A stretch of DNA of 64,000 nt from Porticoccaceae bacterium (GTDB lineage: Bacteria; Pseudomonadota; Gammaproteobacteria; Pseudomonadales; Porticoccaceae). Each line of letters starts with the position of its first letter. The stretch's first letter is position 1. The stretch is from the NCBI GenBank assembly GCA_029248755.1, contig JAQWIR010000007.1, forward strand, positions 1 to 64,000, read 5' to 3'. A model generated the notes under the pieces. That model did not search any database. It had not been told where the DNA came from and saw nothing but the letters and a program-made list of their open reading frames with translations. Below, piece by piece: positions 36,587-46,900 of this stretch. The position numbers and the translations under genes are program-made.

Positions 36587-38002
36587 TTATCGCGCTTCCA
36601 GTTGTGTGCGAATTTCTTGAGATCGCTCCTCATCCAGATCGTAGTTACGCATGGCTAGGATGGCTATAAGCGTGCCTGCGCAGGGAATAATAATATAGCT
36701 AAGGCGAAGCATTGTTAGGGTTTCTTCACCCTGAACCGCAACTGATTGATCAAAGCCAATAACACTTAAAATTAAGCCGCTGGCGGCTCCTGCAAAAGCG
36801 CCCCCAAATTTAACCATCCACCAATAGATAGCGCCAAAGGTGCCTTCGCGTCTTTGGTTTGTTTCAAGTTCGTCAAGGTCACAAACATCAGCTGTCATTG
36901 ACATCATAATAGTAAATAGGCCGCCAATACCGAATGCGAAAAGAGGTAATGGTATAAACATCATCCAAGGATTTTCTGGTGAAAACCCCCACCAAAATAA
37001 TACATAGCCAACCAGAGAAACTGCTTGAGAGTATAGGAATGTAGTTTTCTTACCGTATTTTTGCGCGCAGTAATTAACAATAGGAATAACCATAAAAGTG
37101 GTAAATAAAGCACCTATAGAGCCAAATAATGTCGGCCAAACGCCAGCTGCTGTCGGATCTCCTTCATTCATATAATAGACAACAATAAACCAAGAAAATG
37201 CAGCGACTACTTGGAAGGCATTAAAGATAAAGAAGGTAGCAATACAGATTTTTTGGAATGGTTTATTACTTAGAGTCACAACAATACCACGACCAAAATC
37301 AATCATAGTTTCTTTTAAAGTTTTATCGTCACTTTCATACTGAATGGATGATGCTGGTGTTGTATGGGTGCAAAAAATAGCGGGCACTAATGCCATTATC
37401 ATACAGCCACCGCCAACCCATAAAGAGAGTGTTCTAGCCCCCTCGGTTGCTGATTCGTACCAATCGGGGTCATAAAGAATAATCCAAAACCAAGGTGCAA
37501 TTACCCATGCCCACTGCCCAATCCATTGTGCGACCGCCATAATTCTTGTGCGCTCATGGAAGTCTGTGCTCATTTCATAGCCCATAGCCACATAGGGTAC
37601 GCCGAAGATGGTCATACCAATCCAAAATACACAGGCCCAGAAAAGAAAGTAGTAAAAGTTATACATCTCTGTGTTGGTGGCATACAGTTGCCACATCATC
37701 ATAAATGATAGGCCTGAGATAATAGCGCCAACAAAAACATAGGGTCGACGTTTGCCCCAGCGAGAATTAGTGTGATCTGAGATATAACCCATCAATGGAT
37801 CAGTTACTGCATCAATTAGCTTAGGGATAAAGAAAATAAGCGCCCAAAGAACTGGGCTCATACCGAGTCCTTGAACCAGAATCACCATAAATATACCCAA
37901 TGCAGCCGGAAACATTTGATTAGCTAACATACCAATGCCGAAAGCGACTTTTTGATTAAAGGGTACTTGATTGGTTGTTGATGCTTCTTGTACGTTATCC
38001 AT
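36587..38002 (-). CDS. GPH-type MFS sugar (oligoglucoside) permease
   Basis: 471 residues, twelve hydrophobic helices. Motifs LIDAVTDPLMGYISDHTNSRWGKRRPY in loop 2-3 and DVCDLDELETNQRREGTFGAIYWW in the second half are hallmarks of the glycoside-pentoside-hexuronide cation symporter family (MelB-like), which carries sugars with H+ or Na+. Placed between the phosphorylase and a cytosolic glycosidase, it most likely brings laminari-oligosaccharides or gentiobiose-type disaccharides over the inner membrane. It lies 125 bases downstream of the glycosidase gene on the same strand and may be co-transcribed. Confidence 0.88.
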   Translation of the reverse strand: MDNVQEASTTNQVPFNQKVAFGIGMLANQMFPAALGIFMVILVQGLGMSPVLWALIFFIPKLIDAVTDPLMGYISDHTNSRWGKRRPYVFVGAIISGLSFMMMWQLYATNTEMYNFYYFLFWACVFWIGMTIFGVPYVAMGYEMSTDFHERTRIMAVAQWIGQWAWVIAPWFWIILYDPDWYESATEGARTLSLWVGGGCMIMALVPAIFCTHTTPASSIQYESDDKTLKETMIDFGRGIVVTLSNKPFQKICIATFFIFNAFQVVAAFSWFIVVYYMNEGDPTAAGVWPTLFGSIGALFTTFMVIPIVNYCAQKYGKKTTFLYSQAVSLVGYVLFWWGFSPENPWMMFIPLPLFAFGIGGLFTIMMSMTADVCDLDELETNQRREGTFGAIYWWMVKFGGAFAGAASGLILSVIGFDQSVAVQGEETLTMLRLSYIIIPCAGTLIAILAMRNYDLDEERSQEIRTQLEAR

Positions 38003-38127
38003 AATCCCGATCTTCTAGTATTAATTTAATTTTAAGTGCTTGTGGTTCGCACTTTTGATTTAAGCAGAGTCTAACATCTTTTTTCTATTAATCGTTTAAG
38101 TATAAGTGAGCTCTCAGAAGTAATAAC

Positions 38128-39357
38128 CTATGATTCGATCAATATGGGGATATTTGCGGTAGCAGAACCACCATGGCAGTCATCCACATAAACAAAAAGC
38201 CTGAATTCACCGCTTTTTGGGGGTGAAAACTCTATTTTTGATGATGTATGTGAGTCCGATTGTTGCCATACAATTTCTGGTGTTGGCTCAAAGTCACCAC
38301 CATCACTTTCTAATTCTCGATCCACTTCTTTCATCAATTCCCAGCGATAACTTAGGCTTTTATCCGAGTATTTGATATCTATTGTTGCGCTATAAGTATG
38401 GTCTTGTTGCAAGCTGATACTCTCTTCGGCAAGCATACCGTTTACTTTTAATTTACCAATTTGAGGGATTCTGTGTTCAGCCCATTCTCCAGTCCAAAGA
38501 TACTGCATCACTTGGGCCGCCTCGGTACATTTATTATTATCTAAAAATAGTCCGTACCAAGTAGGTGTTCTCTCTTGTTTTTGTCCCCATAAAAACACAA
38601 ATGAACCAATACATTGTTTAGCATCAGCAGCAATGTAATTTAAAAATCTAGAGTGGTAGTCACTGGCTTTTTCTGTGCTATTTGCCTCGATAGGCCTATC
38701 CCAGCTTGTGCTTTCGCATTCCCAGTGCCCTGTGGCGCCCCATTCGGTAATCATATAAGCACCCCGATAATTACTTTCTTGCAAAAAGCGAGGTAGTTTA
38801 TCGATGGCGCCATAAATTTGGAAAGACAATAAATCTAAATCGGGACATTTTTCGGCAACAAGACTCATAACCTCGGGCTCAGCGCCAGCCAGCATGGTAG
38901 TAGTCGGGTGGTTAGGGTCTATATTGTGGATCATTTTCGATAGATCATTTACCGCGCTCCATACTTCGGGGTTTTTGGAGCGTAGATTTAGTTCATTACC
39001 AATACCCCAAATTAACAGTGCGGGATGATCCTTAAGGGCAAGAATATCTTGCTTAATAGATTCCATTTGCTCAGCTACAGCCTGCTGGTTATCGTAGTCA
39101 AAGCCATGCCGCTCTCGCTCTATCTCCAACCCCATACAGACCATTAAGCCATTTTGATGGGCTTCATCAAGAATTTCGAGTCCGCTTTTTTCACCATTAT
39201 TGACCCGCCATGTGCGAAAAGCATTACCACCAAAATCTGCAAGACTTTTAATACTGCCAAAATCAACCCCAGCACCATTAATATAAAAAGGTTTATTATC
39301 AACCCTAAGTTGGAATTTACTATCACTGAAATGTAGCTCAACCTTAGAAGGTTTCAT
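38128..39357 (-). CDS. Cytosolic clan GH-A glycosidase (GH2-like barrel)
   Basis: 409 residues, no signal peptide. A short beta-sandwich-like start (FQLRVDNKPFYINGAGVDFGS) leads into a barrel with GGNAFRTWRVNN, the acid/base in WGIGNELN (Glu122) and a nucleophile in YMITEWGATGHWE (Glu205), then an Ig-like C-terminal domain (about 310-409). This looks like the barrel of GH2 without its usual two N-terminal domains, or a GH5-related family. It could cleave short beta-glucosides. Substrate and family number are not certain. Divergent from the GH17 lipoprotein. Confidence 0.75.
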   Translation of the reverse strand: MKPSKVELHFSDSKFQLRVDNKPFYINGAGVDFGSIKSLADFGGNAFRTWRVNNGEKSGLEILDEAHQNGLMVCMGLEIERERHGFDYDNQQAVAEQMESIKQDILALKDHPALLIWGIGNELNLRSKNPEVWSAVNDLSKMIHNIDPNHPTTTMLAGAEPEVMSLVAEKCPDLDLLSFQIYGAIDKLPRFLQESNYRGAYMITEWGATGHWECESTSWDRPIEANSTEKASDYHSRFLNYIAADAKQCIGSFVFLWGQKQERTPTWYGLFLDNNKCTEAAQVMQYLWTGEWAEHRIPQIGKLKVNGMLAEESISLQQDHTYSATIDIKYSDKSLSYRWELMKEVDRELESDGGDFEPTPEIVWQQSDSHTSSKIEFSPPKSGEFRLFVYVDDCHGGSATANIPILIES

Positions 39358-39501
39358 GGGTGGTGCCTTGGCTAAAAATAATGTGTTTCATTCTAGTTTT
39401 GAGGAGCGGACAAAACAAGCGCTATTGCCACTAGAAAAAACTAATCAATGAGTAATATAATTGCCGGCTTTTTTATACATAAACAATTAAAGGTTAATTG
39501 A

Positions 39502-40791
39502 GTGAAATTTTATTCTAAGTATCTTGTTCTATCACTATTATTGTGTGGTCTTATTGGCTGCGACCAAACATCTAAAGATCAATCTAAGAATCACCTTAAT
39601 GGACCTTCGGCAAAAGAAATACTAGGTAACCCCAACTATCCAGCGATATCCTATGGTGGCTATCGTGAAAAAACTCGCGATGATGTGCCGACTGTTGAAG
39701 ATTTAAAAGAAGATATGCAAATACTCTTTGCCATGGGTGTGCGGATTCTTCGTACCTATAATGCCTCTCAATTCCCTCAAGCAGAACGAATTCTTGAAGC
39801 AATAAAGCAATTAAAGCAGGCAGACGCTAATTTTGAAATGTATGTGATGATAGGTGCATGGATTGATTGTAAAAATGCCTGGACAGACATTCCGCCTGTT
39901 CACGAAGAAGAAAGTGAAGAAAATAATCGTGCTGAAATTGAAATGGCGGTGACACTGGCTAATCAATATCCAGATATTGTTAAAGTGATTGCCGTGGGTA
40001 ACGAAGCGATGGTGCATTGGGCTACCAAATATTTTGTTTATCCAAAAACCATTCTGAGATGGGTGAATTATTTACAGGATCTGAAAAAAAATGGTCAACT
40101 ATCCAATGATGTGTGGATCACTAGTTCAGATAATTATGAATCCTGGGGTGGAGGTCATAAGAATTATCATGTAGCAGATTTAGAGGCGCTAATTAAAGCG
40201 GTGGATTTTCTTTCAGTACATACCTATCCATTTCATGACTCATACTATAGCCCCAAAAATTGGGGAGCTCTTGAGGGCGAAGAAAGTTTATCAAAAATAG
40301 ACATTATTGAGGCCACCATGTTGCGTGCAAAACAGTATGCTATTTTCCAATATCAGGGTGTAGCAGACTATGTACAAAGCCTAGGGCTGGAAAAACCCAT
40401 ACATATTGGTGAGACTGGATGGTCCTCAGTTGCAGCATCGCTCTATGGCGCATCAGGCTCTAAGGCAGCTGATGAGCTAAAACTGGGGTTGTATTATCAG
40501 CATATGCGCGATTGGGAAAAAGAGTCAGGTATGTCAGTCTTTTATTTCGAGGCTTTTGATGAGCAGTGGAAAGATCCCAATGATATTAATGGATCGGAAA
40601 ATCATTTTGGTCTAATTGGGCTAGACAACAAGGTTAAATTTCCTCTTTGGGGTCTGATTGATAAGCAGACATTTCAAGGACTAAGTCGAGGGGGAAAACC
40701 ATTAAGTAAAAGCTATAACGGTGATTGGAATTCCCTTTTAAAGGATGCCCAAGAGCCGCCTTTTAATGACGGCACTAATTTAGCAGATTAA
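39502..40791 (+). CDS. GH17 beta-1,3-glucanase lipoprotein
   Basis: 429 residues; GTG start at 39502 after AAAGGTTAATTGA. Signal peptide with lipobox LIGC (Cys20). GH17 features: NPNYPAISYGGYREKTRDDVPTVEDLKEDM-type entrance, AVGNEAMV (acid/base Glu168), HIGETGWSS (nucleophile Glu304), FYFEAFDEQWKDP. It would be the surface or periplasmic endo-acting counterpart of the two cytosolic GH17 proteins, and, since the GH16 in this locus seems dead, a leading candidate for the main endo-beta-1,3-glucanase. It ends 29 bases from the convergent pepF gene. Confidence 0.88.
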   Translation: MKFYSKYLVLSLLLCGLIGCDQTSKDQSKNHLNGPSAKEILGNPNYPAISYGGYREKTRDDVPTVEDLKEDMQILFAMGVRILRTYNASQFPQAERILEAIKQLKQADANFEMYVMIGAWIDCKNAWTDIPPVHEEESEENNRAEIEMAVTLANQYPDIVKVIAVGNEAMVHWATKYFVYPKTILRWVNYLQDLKKNGQLSNDVWITSSDNYESWGGGHKNYHVADLEALIKAVDFLSVHTYPFHDSYYSPKNWGALEGEESLSKIDIIEATMLRAKQYAIFQYQGVADYVQSLGLEKPIHIGETGWSSVAASLYGASGSKAADELKLGLYYQHMRDWEKESGMSVFYFEAFDEQWKDPNDINGSENHFGLIGLDNKVKFPLWGLIDKQTFQGLSRGGKPLSKSYNGDWNSLLKDAQEPPFNDGTNLAD

Positions 40792-40820
40792 AAGTATGCG
40801 GTGAAAAATTGAATTATGGC

Positions 40821-42716
40821 CTAGCGATTATTCAATATAATTTCCATTTCATCCATTATATCGTTCATTCGCTTAATCAGGGCTTTGTAAGGTGCCGCTG
40901 TTGCCATATCAATGCCGGCATTTTTCATAAGCTCATAGGGATAATCTGAGCCCCCAGCCTTTAACAAATTAATAAAATCTTTTTGTGCTTGTTGATCGCC
41001 ACTCCTGATTTTTTGCGCAAGATCACTGGCTGCCGCGATTGATGTAGCATACTGAAATACATAAAAATCATAGTAAAAATGCGGAATATAGGCCCATTCA
41101 ATGCCATATAAGTCATCTATATTGACCACGCCTTGATCATGACCGTGATAGCGCTTCAATAACTGTAAATATATAGAGGTTAACTTAGAGCCGGTTAGTA
41201 CATTCCCCGATTCGACCTCTTCATTAATCTTTAATTCAAATTCAGCAAACATGGTTTGCCTGAAAAAAGTCCCTCTTAAAGCCTCTAAGCCAATACCTAA
41301 ATAAAATAGTTTTTCTTCATCCGTAGATGCTTCTTCTATAACCATATCTTGAAGTAGCATTTCATTCATAATAGAGGCAGTTTCAGCAATAAATGTAGAG
41401 TACCCAGCCGTCTCCCAAGGTTGAACTGAATTGGATAGCACTGAGTGCACCGCATGTCCGTATTCATGGGCAAAGGTAGAGGCGCTTTCAAAATTATCAT
41501 TGTGATTTAGTAGTACATAGGGATGTACGTCATAGGCGCCCCCCGACATATAGGCACCTGAACGCTTTCCAGGAGAGGGAAAAACATGCATCCAGCGGCC
41601 TTTTACCCCCATATCATAAGCAGCCATGTATTCTTCGCCAAGAGGTTCTAGTGCGCGTCGAGTAATTGCAATTGAATCTTCAATGCTAAAGGTTTTATCG
41701 AGGTTAACTAAGGGAGGATAAATATCGAAGTAGCGCATCTCATCCTCAATACCAAGCATTCTCTTGCGTAGCTTAAAATACCGATGCAATGTTGGAAGCG
41801 CTTGATTAACCTCTGTAACTAAGGTGCGGTAAACCTCAGGCGGCATATTGTCATCAAATAATGCGCGTCCCATTGAACTCTCATAATTGCGTGCCTCGGT
41901 CTTAAAAACTAATCCTTGAACCTGTGAATTCATGATGGCACCTAAGGTCGCTTCGTAGTCTTGCCATACCGACCAAAAACTATCAAATACCATTTTTCTA
42001 TCTTCACGATTGGGTGCTTGTCTTGCTGCAGAGTATCCAGCTTGACTTAGTCTTATTTCTCGGCCGTCAGACAATGTGACTTGAGGCCAAGGAAGATTGG
42101 CGTTGGCTAAAACCGAGTAAATAGAATTAGGGCCGCTGGTTAATTGACCTGTCTTGGCCAGCAGGGTTTCAATGTCTTTATCCAGAGTATGGGGTGCTCG
42201 ACGCAATGTATCTGCAGCACTAAAACTGTGCTTATTTAACTTAGGTTCCTCGGCAATAAATTGGTTAATTTTTTCATCGCCAAGTGCTAGTAATTCAGGG
42301 CTATACCAGCTAGTAGAAGCACCTAAATCGGTAAACAAATTTCTAGCTAATTGACTTCGCTCTTCATTTTCTGCATCGCGGGTATCAATATCTGCACTTA
42401 AGTTGGCATAAATATAGACTCTAACAGCTTCTTTATAAACGCCAGAAATTTGGTCTGATACATAGAGTAAAGATTGGGCATTTTTGCCCAGACTACCTTG
42501 GAGTTTTGACAGTTGCTGGATTTCTCTGGCAACCCTTAGTCGAGCAGCTTCCCATGCCTTCAGATCAGCATATAGGTCACTTAAATCCCACTGGTATTTT
42601 TCTTCAACATCACTATTAATGGTGGCTTCAGGTTCTTGTTTAATAGCATTACTACTGCATGCAGTTAAAAAATAGCCAGTTATAATTATCGCGAAAAAAC
42701 TTTTTTTTATGCTCAT
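40821..42716 (-). CDS. pepF: Oligoendopeptidase F (M3B) lipoprotein
   Basis: 631 residues. Lipobox LTAC shows export, unlike the cytosolic PepF of Gram-positives. Zinc motif FAHEYGHAVHS (His417, Glu418, His421) and the downstream ETASIMNEML glutamate complete the M3 metal site; PepF N-terminal domain WDLSDLYADLKAWE is intact. It degrades peptides of about 6-20 residues in the periplasm. No functional link to the glucan genes is obvious; it may recover amino acids from the same algal detritus as the nuclease next door. Confidence 0.92.
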   Translation of the reverse strand: MSIKKSFFAIIITGYFLTACSSNAIKQEPEATINSDVEEKYQWDLSDLYADLKAWEAARLRVAREIQQLSKLQGSLGKNAQSLLYVSDQISGVYKEAVRVYIYANLSADIDTRDAENEERSQLARNLFTDLGASTSWYSPELLALGDEKINQFIAEEPKLNKHSFSAADTLRRAPHTLDKDIETLLAKTGQLTSGPNSIYSVLANANLPWPQVTLSDGREIRLSQAGYSAARQAPNREDRKMVFDSFWSVWQDYEATLGAIMNSQVQGLVFKTEARNYESSMGRALFDDNMPPEVYRTLVTEVNQALPTLHRYFKLRKRMLGIEDEMRYFDIYPPLVNLDKTFSIEDSIAITRRALEPLGEEYMAAYDMGVKGRWMHVFPSPGKRSGAYMSGGAYDVHPYVLLNHNDNFESASTFAHEYGHAVHSVLSNSVQPWETAGYSTFIAETASIMNEMLLQDMVIEEASTDEEKLFYLGIGLEALRGTFFRQTMFAEFELKINEEVESGNVLTGSKLTSIYLQLLKRYHGHDQGVVNIDDLYGIEWAYIPHFYYDFYVFQYATSIAAASDLAQKIRSGDQQAQKDFINLLKAGGSDYPYELMKNAGIDMATAAPYKALIKRMNDIMDEMEIILNNR

Positions 42717-42904
42717 TTTTTTCCTGTATAAAACTTTAATTTAAGACAATATTTTAAAATAACACTCTAATGATCAGCAAATTATCATGTTATGAAAACC
42801 TGTCAATAAGACATATTAAACTTTTGGCTCTTTTCAGAGCATATTTGCCACTAACGCTATATTCTTTGTAGAATTTGAAAGTCTAATCTGTAGGTCACTA
42901 TGAA

Positions 42905-43726
42905 ATGTGCAGAATAATACTATGTATATATTTTAGTCTATTTTCAATATCCTCATTTGCTTGGTGGGATAAAGAGCATCAAATTGTGGCAATGATTGCC
43001 GAAAAAAATTTATCCCATGTGGCAAAAAAACAGGTAAATATATTGCTCAATGACAACAATTTATCTGATGTAGCCAACTGGGCCGATACAATTAAATCTC
43101 AATCAAAATGGTCCCATAGCAAGTCTTGGCACTATATGAATACCGATCAAAATAAAAACTTTGCTAGCTATAAAATGATAGTCGGTGGAGATATTTTATG
43201 GGCCCTAAATTATTTTTACCAGCAGTTAAAAAAGACAGATAACTCATTAAAAAACAGGCGAGAAGCGCTGATGTTTTTTATACATTTGGTGGGGGATATT
43301 CATCAGCCATTACATGCAGGAAAAGCCAGTGATAAAGGCGGTAATAGGGTGCCTGTAATTTGGAAAAACCAGTCGCATAAAACTAATTTACATAAGGTTT
43401 GGGATGGTCTTTTAACTCAAACAGATTTAACCCCTTCCAAAGTGGCAAGAAAAATTGATAATAGTTCATCATCTGATAGAGCTGTATGGCAAGATGCTCC
43501 TTTTGAAGTCTGGATCAAAGAATCATCTGAATTAATTGAAAATATATATGATTTTGGCGACAAAAATAAAGGCAAGAAAATTATAAATTTAGGGGTTAAG
43601 TATCAATTGATAAATAGACCTGTTGCCGAAAGGCGTATCCTGCAAGCAGGCGTTCGTTTAGCGCATTATTTAAACTTAGCATTTGAAGTAAAACCACCAG
43701 TTACAGTTACTACACAAACATACTAA
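42905..43726 (+). CDS. Secreted S1/P1-type zinc nuclease
   Basis: 273 residues. Signal peptide cut after SSFA leaves mature N-terminal Trp20, the first metal ligand in P1 nuclease, followed by His25 at mature position 6. The remaining three-zinc site is present: VANWADTIK, SWHYMNTD, FIHLVGDIHQPLHAG and NLHKVWDG. Such enzymes cleave single-stranded DNA and RNA and release 5'-nucleotides, giving phosphorus and nitrogen from extracellular nucleic acid. The start is ATG 42905; the ribosome site is weak. Standing alone. Confidence 0.92.
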   Translation: MCRIILCIYFSLFSISSFAWWDKEHQIVAMIAEKNLSHVAKKQVNILLNDNNLSDVANWADTIKSQSKWSHSKSWHYMNTDQNKNFASYKMIVGGDILWALNYFYQQLKKTDNSLKNRREALMFFIHLVGDIHQPLHAGKASDKGGNRVPVIWKNQSHKTNLHKVWDGLLTQTDLTPSKVARKIDNSSSSDRAVWQDAPFEVWIKESSELIENIYDFGDKNKGKKIINLGVKYQLINRPVAERRILQAGVRLAHYLNLAFEVKPPVTVTTQTY

Positions 43727-43779
43727 TTGAACAACCTATACAAAATACCTAATTTTAATGCAAATTTTTATAGTCAAAA

Positions 43780-43836
43780 TTGCGACCATTTTGACGCAAA
43801 AAAACTACCTTTTGTCGCAGTGATTTTAGGTGCGAC
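43780..43836. promoter_or_regulatory. Candidate operator: clustered TGCGAC/GTCGCA half-sites upstream of the second TonB receptor
   Basis: Two inverted repeats in a row: TTGCG...CGCAA (43780-43799) and GTCGCA...TGCGAC (43814-43836). The half-site TGCGAC or its complement thus occurs three times exactly and once with one base missing. It lies about 160-215 bases before ATG 43995. A short frame over it (43727-43924) starts on TTG and has no protein features. Regulator unknown. Confidence 0.4.
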
Positions 43837-43994
43837 TAGGGTGAGTCCCTGTTATCGCATATCTGGCTGTTTCGTCTCAAAAACAATGTCTTTAGTGGCG
43901 GTACGTTGTACTTTATGTGCTTGATCTAGGCTGGCATAAAATCTACAAGCACTCAGTCTGAAGTTTAAAGTTTTAATTTAGGGGGTTTAACAAC

Positions 43995-46900
43995 ATGTTA
44001 TTCAAGAAAAAAGTTCTTTCTAGTAGTGTAGCTCTAGCCTTGGTTGGCGCAACTATGCCTGCACTTGCTCAGGATGAAGGTCTTGAGATCGAAGAGGTTA
44101 TTGTTGAGGGTGGTATTCGAGCCAGTCTTAAAAAGTCAATGGATATTAAACGCGACACGGTTGGTGTTGCTGATGCTATTTCTGCAGAAGATATGGGTAA
44201 ATTTCCAGATACTAACCTTGCAGAAGCTCTACAGAGAATTACCGGCGTATCCATTGAGCGCTCACGCGGTGAAGGTAGTAAAGTAACCGTACGAGGCTTT
44301 GGTCCTGATTATAACATGGTAACCCTAAACGGCCGTCAAATGCCGACCCACAGTGGTACTAGCCGGGCTTATGATTTTGGTGATATTGCATCAGAAGGTA
44401 TTTCAGCAGTTGTTATCCATAAAACTGGTAATGCATCGGCTCCATCAGGTGGCATTGGTTCTACCATTAATATCTTAACCACTAAACCTCTTGAAGCAGG
44501 CGATGTAATATCTCTTGGTGCAAAGCGTGTATTTGATACTTCAACTGTCACTGGCGCAGATTCCACTGAAGAGTATGCAGGTTTATTTTCTCAGACATTT
44601 GCAGACGATACTGTAGGCGTTTCTCTTAGTTTCTCTAGTCAGAATCGTAACAACGCAGATCGTTTTGGTAATGTTGGAGGCTGGAATAGCCACTTCGCCT
44701 CAACTGAAAACGCTCGTTTAGGTATTCCGGGTGATGTTGTAGGTGGCGAACGCCACCTAAACCGACCAGAAATTGGTGACCACTTTGATGAAAACTGTGA
44801 CGTTGACGCTGTAAACTGTGAGTTTGAGTCTATTTCTATTCCTCAAAGTGTTGGTTACAATCTTTCTGAATTTGAATCTTCGCGTTTGAACGGACAGCTT
44901 ACTTTGCAGTGGCGTCCTTTCGATTCAATGACAGTCACTCATGATATTACAGGCACTTCTTATGAGTTAGATAGATCATACAATGATCTATCAGCCTGGT
45001 TTAATGGTCAGGGTTCTATTGGTCAAACTTCTGAATGGGATAGCGAAGCTATTTCAACACCATTAATGTACCGTGAGCACGGTGCAAATAATGACTTTGC
45101 TATGGGTGTAGGTCGTGATGGCAGTAAAAACACCAATGTTTCGCGTGGTTGGAATATTGAGTGGTTTGCAAGTGATAACCTTCAATTAAATCTTGATTGG
45201 CATGATTCATATGCTCATCAGAGAGCAAACAGCCCGTTTGGTACTAGTTCACTGGTTACCATGGCTAGTTTTAACCGGACTGTCTCTAAAGTTTACTTTA
45301 CTGAAGACTTCCCAATTTTGGAGTTAGGCTTAAACCCAGCTGATCCAAATACTGTTCAAGAGGGCGGTGAAGCGCGTCCTTTATATGCTGACGATATGGT
45401 CATTACTGGTAGTGTATTTAGTAATGGTAAATCTAAGATGAATATCGAACAAACACGATTCACCGGTTCTTATGACTTTGGTGAAGTAACAGGTATTGAT
45501 TTTGGTATTGAAAAAACCGTAGTAGATAACCGCTCACTAGGTTCAAATGTGCAACGTGATACTTGGGGTGGTATTTCAGACCCTGGTTATATCAGTGACG
45601 TATTGGTTAGAACTACAATGGCGGATAATTTTGATTCGCTCTCCGGTGGAGAAGACGATCTTCGTCAAGTTGAATCTTTTTATACTTCATTGGAAGACTT
45701 AACTGATTTAGCGAGACTACTTCCAGTAACCGAGGTTGATAGCATTGCTTCTGGTACATGTGTACCTGAGCCATTCAGAGATTTCTACTGTGCTTCAGAT
45801 GACTGGACGGTTGACAAAGCTACTGCAGAAGAAACTCTAGGTGCTTATATTCAGCTTAAGTTTGATGGCGAAATTGGTGATTATCCGGTTAATGCAAGAC
45901 TTGGTTATCGCTATGAGCAAACTGATGTTATTTCAACTGCTTCTGTGCCTAAGTATCAAAATACATCTTGGACAGGTGGTAATGAATTTAACCTTATTCC
46001 GGGAGCAGAGGTTGTAGAGGAGCCAATGAATGGTGACTACGATCTTGAGTTACCAAACTTTGATATTAATATTTCCTTATCAGATGATGTGGTCGCTAGA
46101 TTCTCAACCAGTAAGACGGTAACTCGACCTAGCTATGAAGATATTAAAGGCGGTACTTCTGCCAATGGTACTTCTTTCAAGTATGGTAATGTTTCCGCTA
46201 GTCGGGGTTCACCTGGTTTGTTGCCTATTGAAGCGACAAACTTTGATTTCTCAACTGAGTGGTATTACAGCGACGCTAGTTATATGTCCGTAGGCTATTT
46301 CAAAAAGGCGACTGAAAACTTTATTGGGACAACTACAGAGCTGGACGTTATCATTCCAGAATGGGACGGTTTAACGGATGTTACCAGTGGTGGTTTATGG
46401 CAAGAAGCTGCAGATCTAGGTGGAGTTGCAGTAAATGATTTTGCAGGGATTAAGCAGTTCTTACCCTCAATACCTACTTCTGATAATCCTTTAATGTCGA
46501 CAGCAGACAATGATCCTTTGTTGTTCAGTTTAAGTTATCCAGTAAACCAGAAAGATGCCAATGTTTATGGTTGGGAGTTTAACGTTCAGCATAACTTTGG
46601 TGAGAGCGGGTTTGGCTTTATCGCCAACTATACAAAAGCATGGTCAGATGTAGGCTATGTTGCTACGCCTACAACACAACCTTGTCCAGAAGAGTTAATT
46701 AATACAGACGCTAAATGTATGATTAGTCAGTTTGCCCTAAGCGGCCTGAGTGACTCGGCTAACTTGATTGCGTTTTATGATAAAGACGGTCTTAACGCTC
46801 GTATAGCCTACAACTGGCGCGATGACTTCTTTAACGGTGATGGACAGGGTCAGGGTGCGTTTTATGATGATGACGGTGAGAGAAGAATTGGCAATAACCC

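Noticed and set aside
13380..40791. Horizontally acquired island for the glucan locus
   Set aside because: No tRNA, integrase, transposase or direct repeats at the borders and no obvious composition change by eye; a GC and codon-use scan would be needed.
43727..43924. 65-residue frame from a TTG directly after the S1/P1 nuclease
   Set aside because: No ribosome site, no protein features, and it covers the repeated TGCGAC sites that look regulatory.
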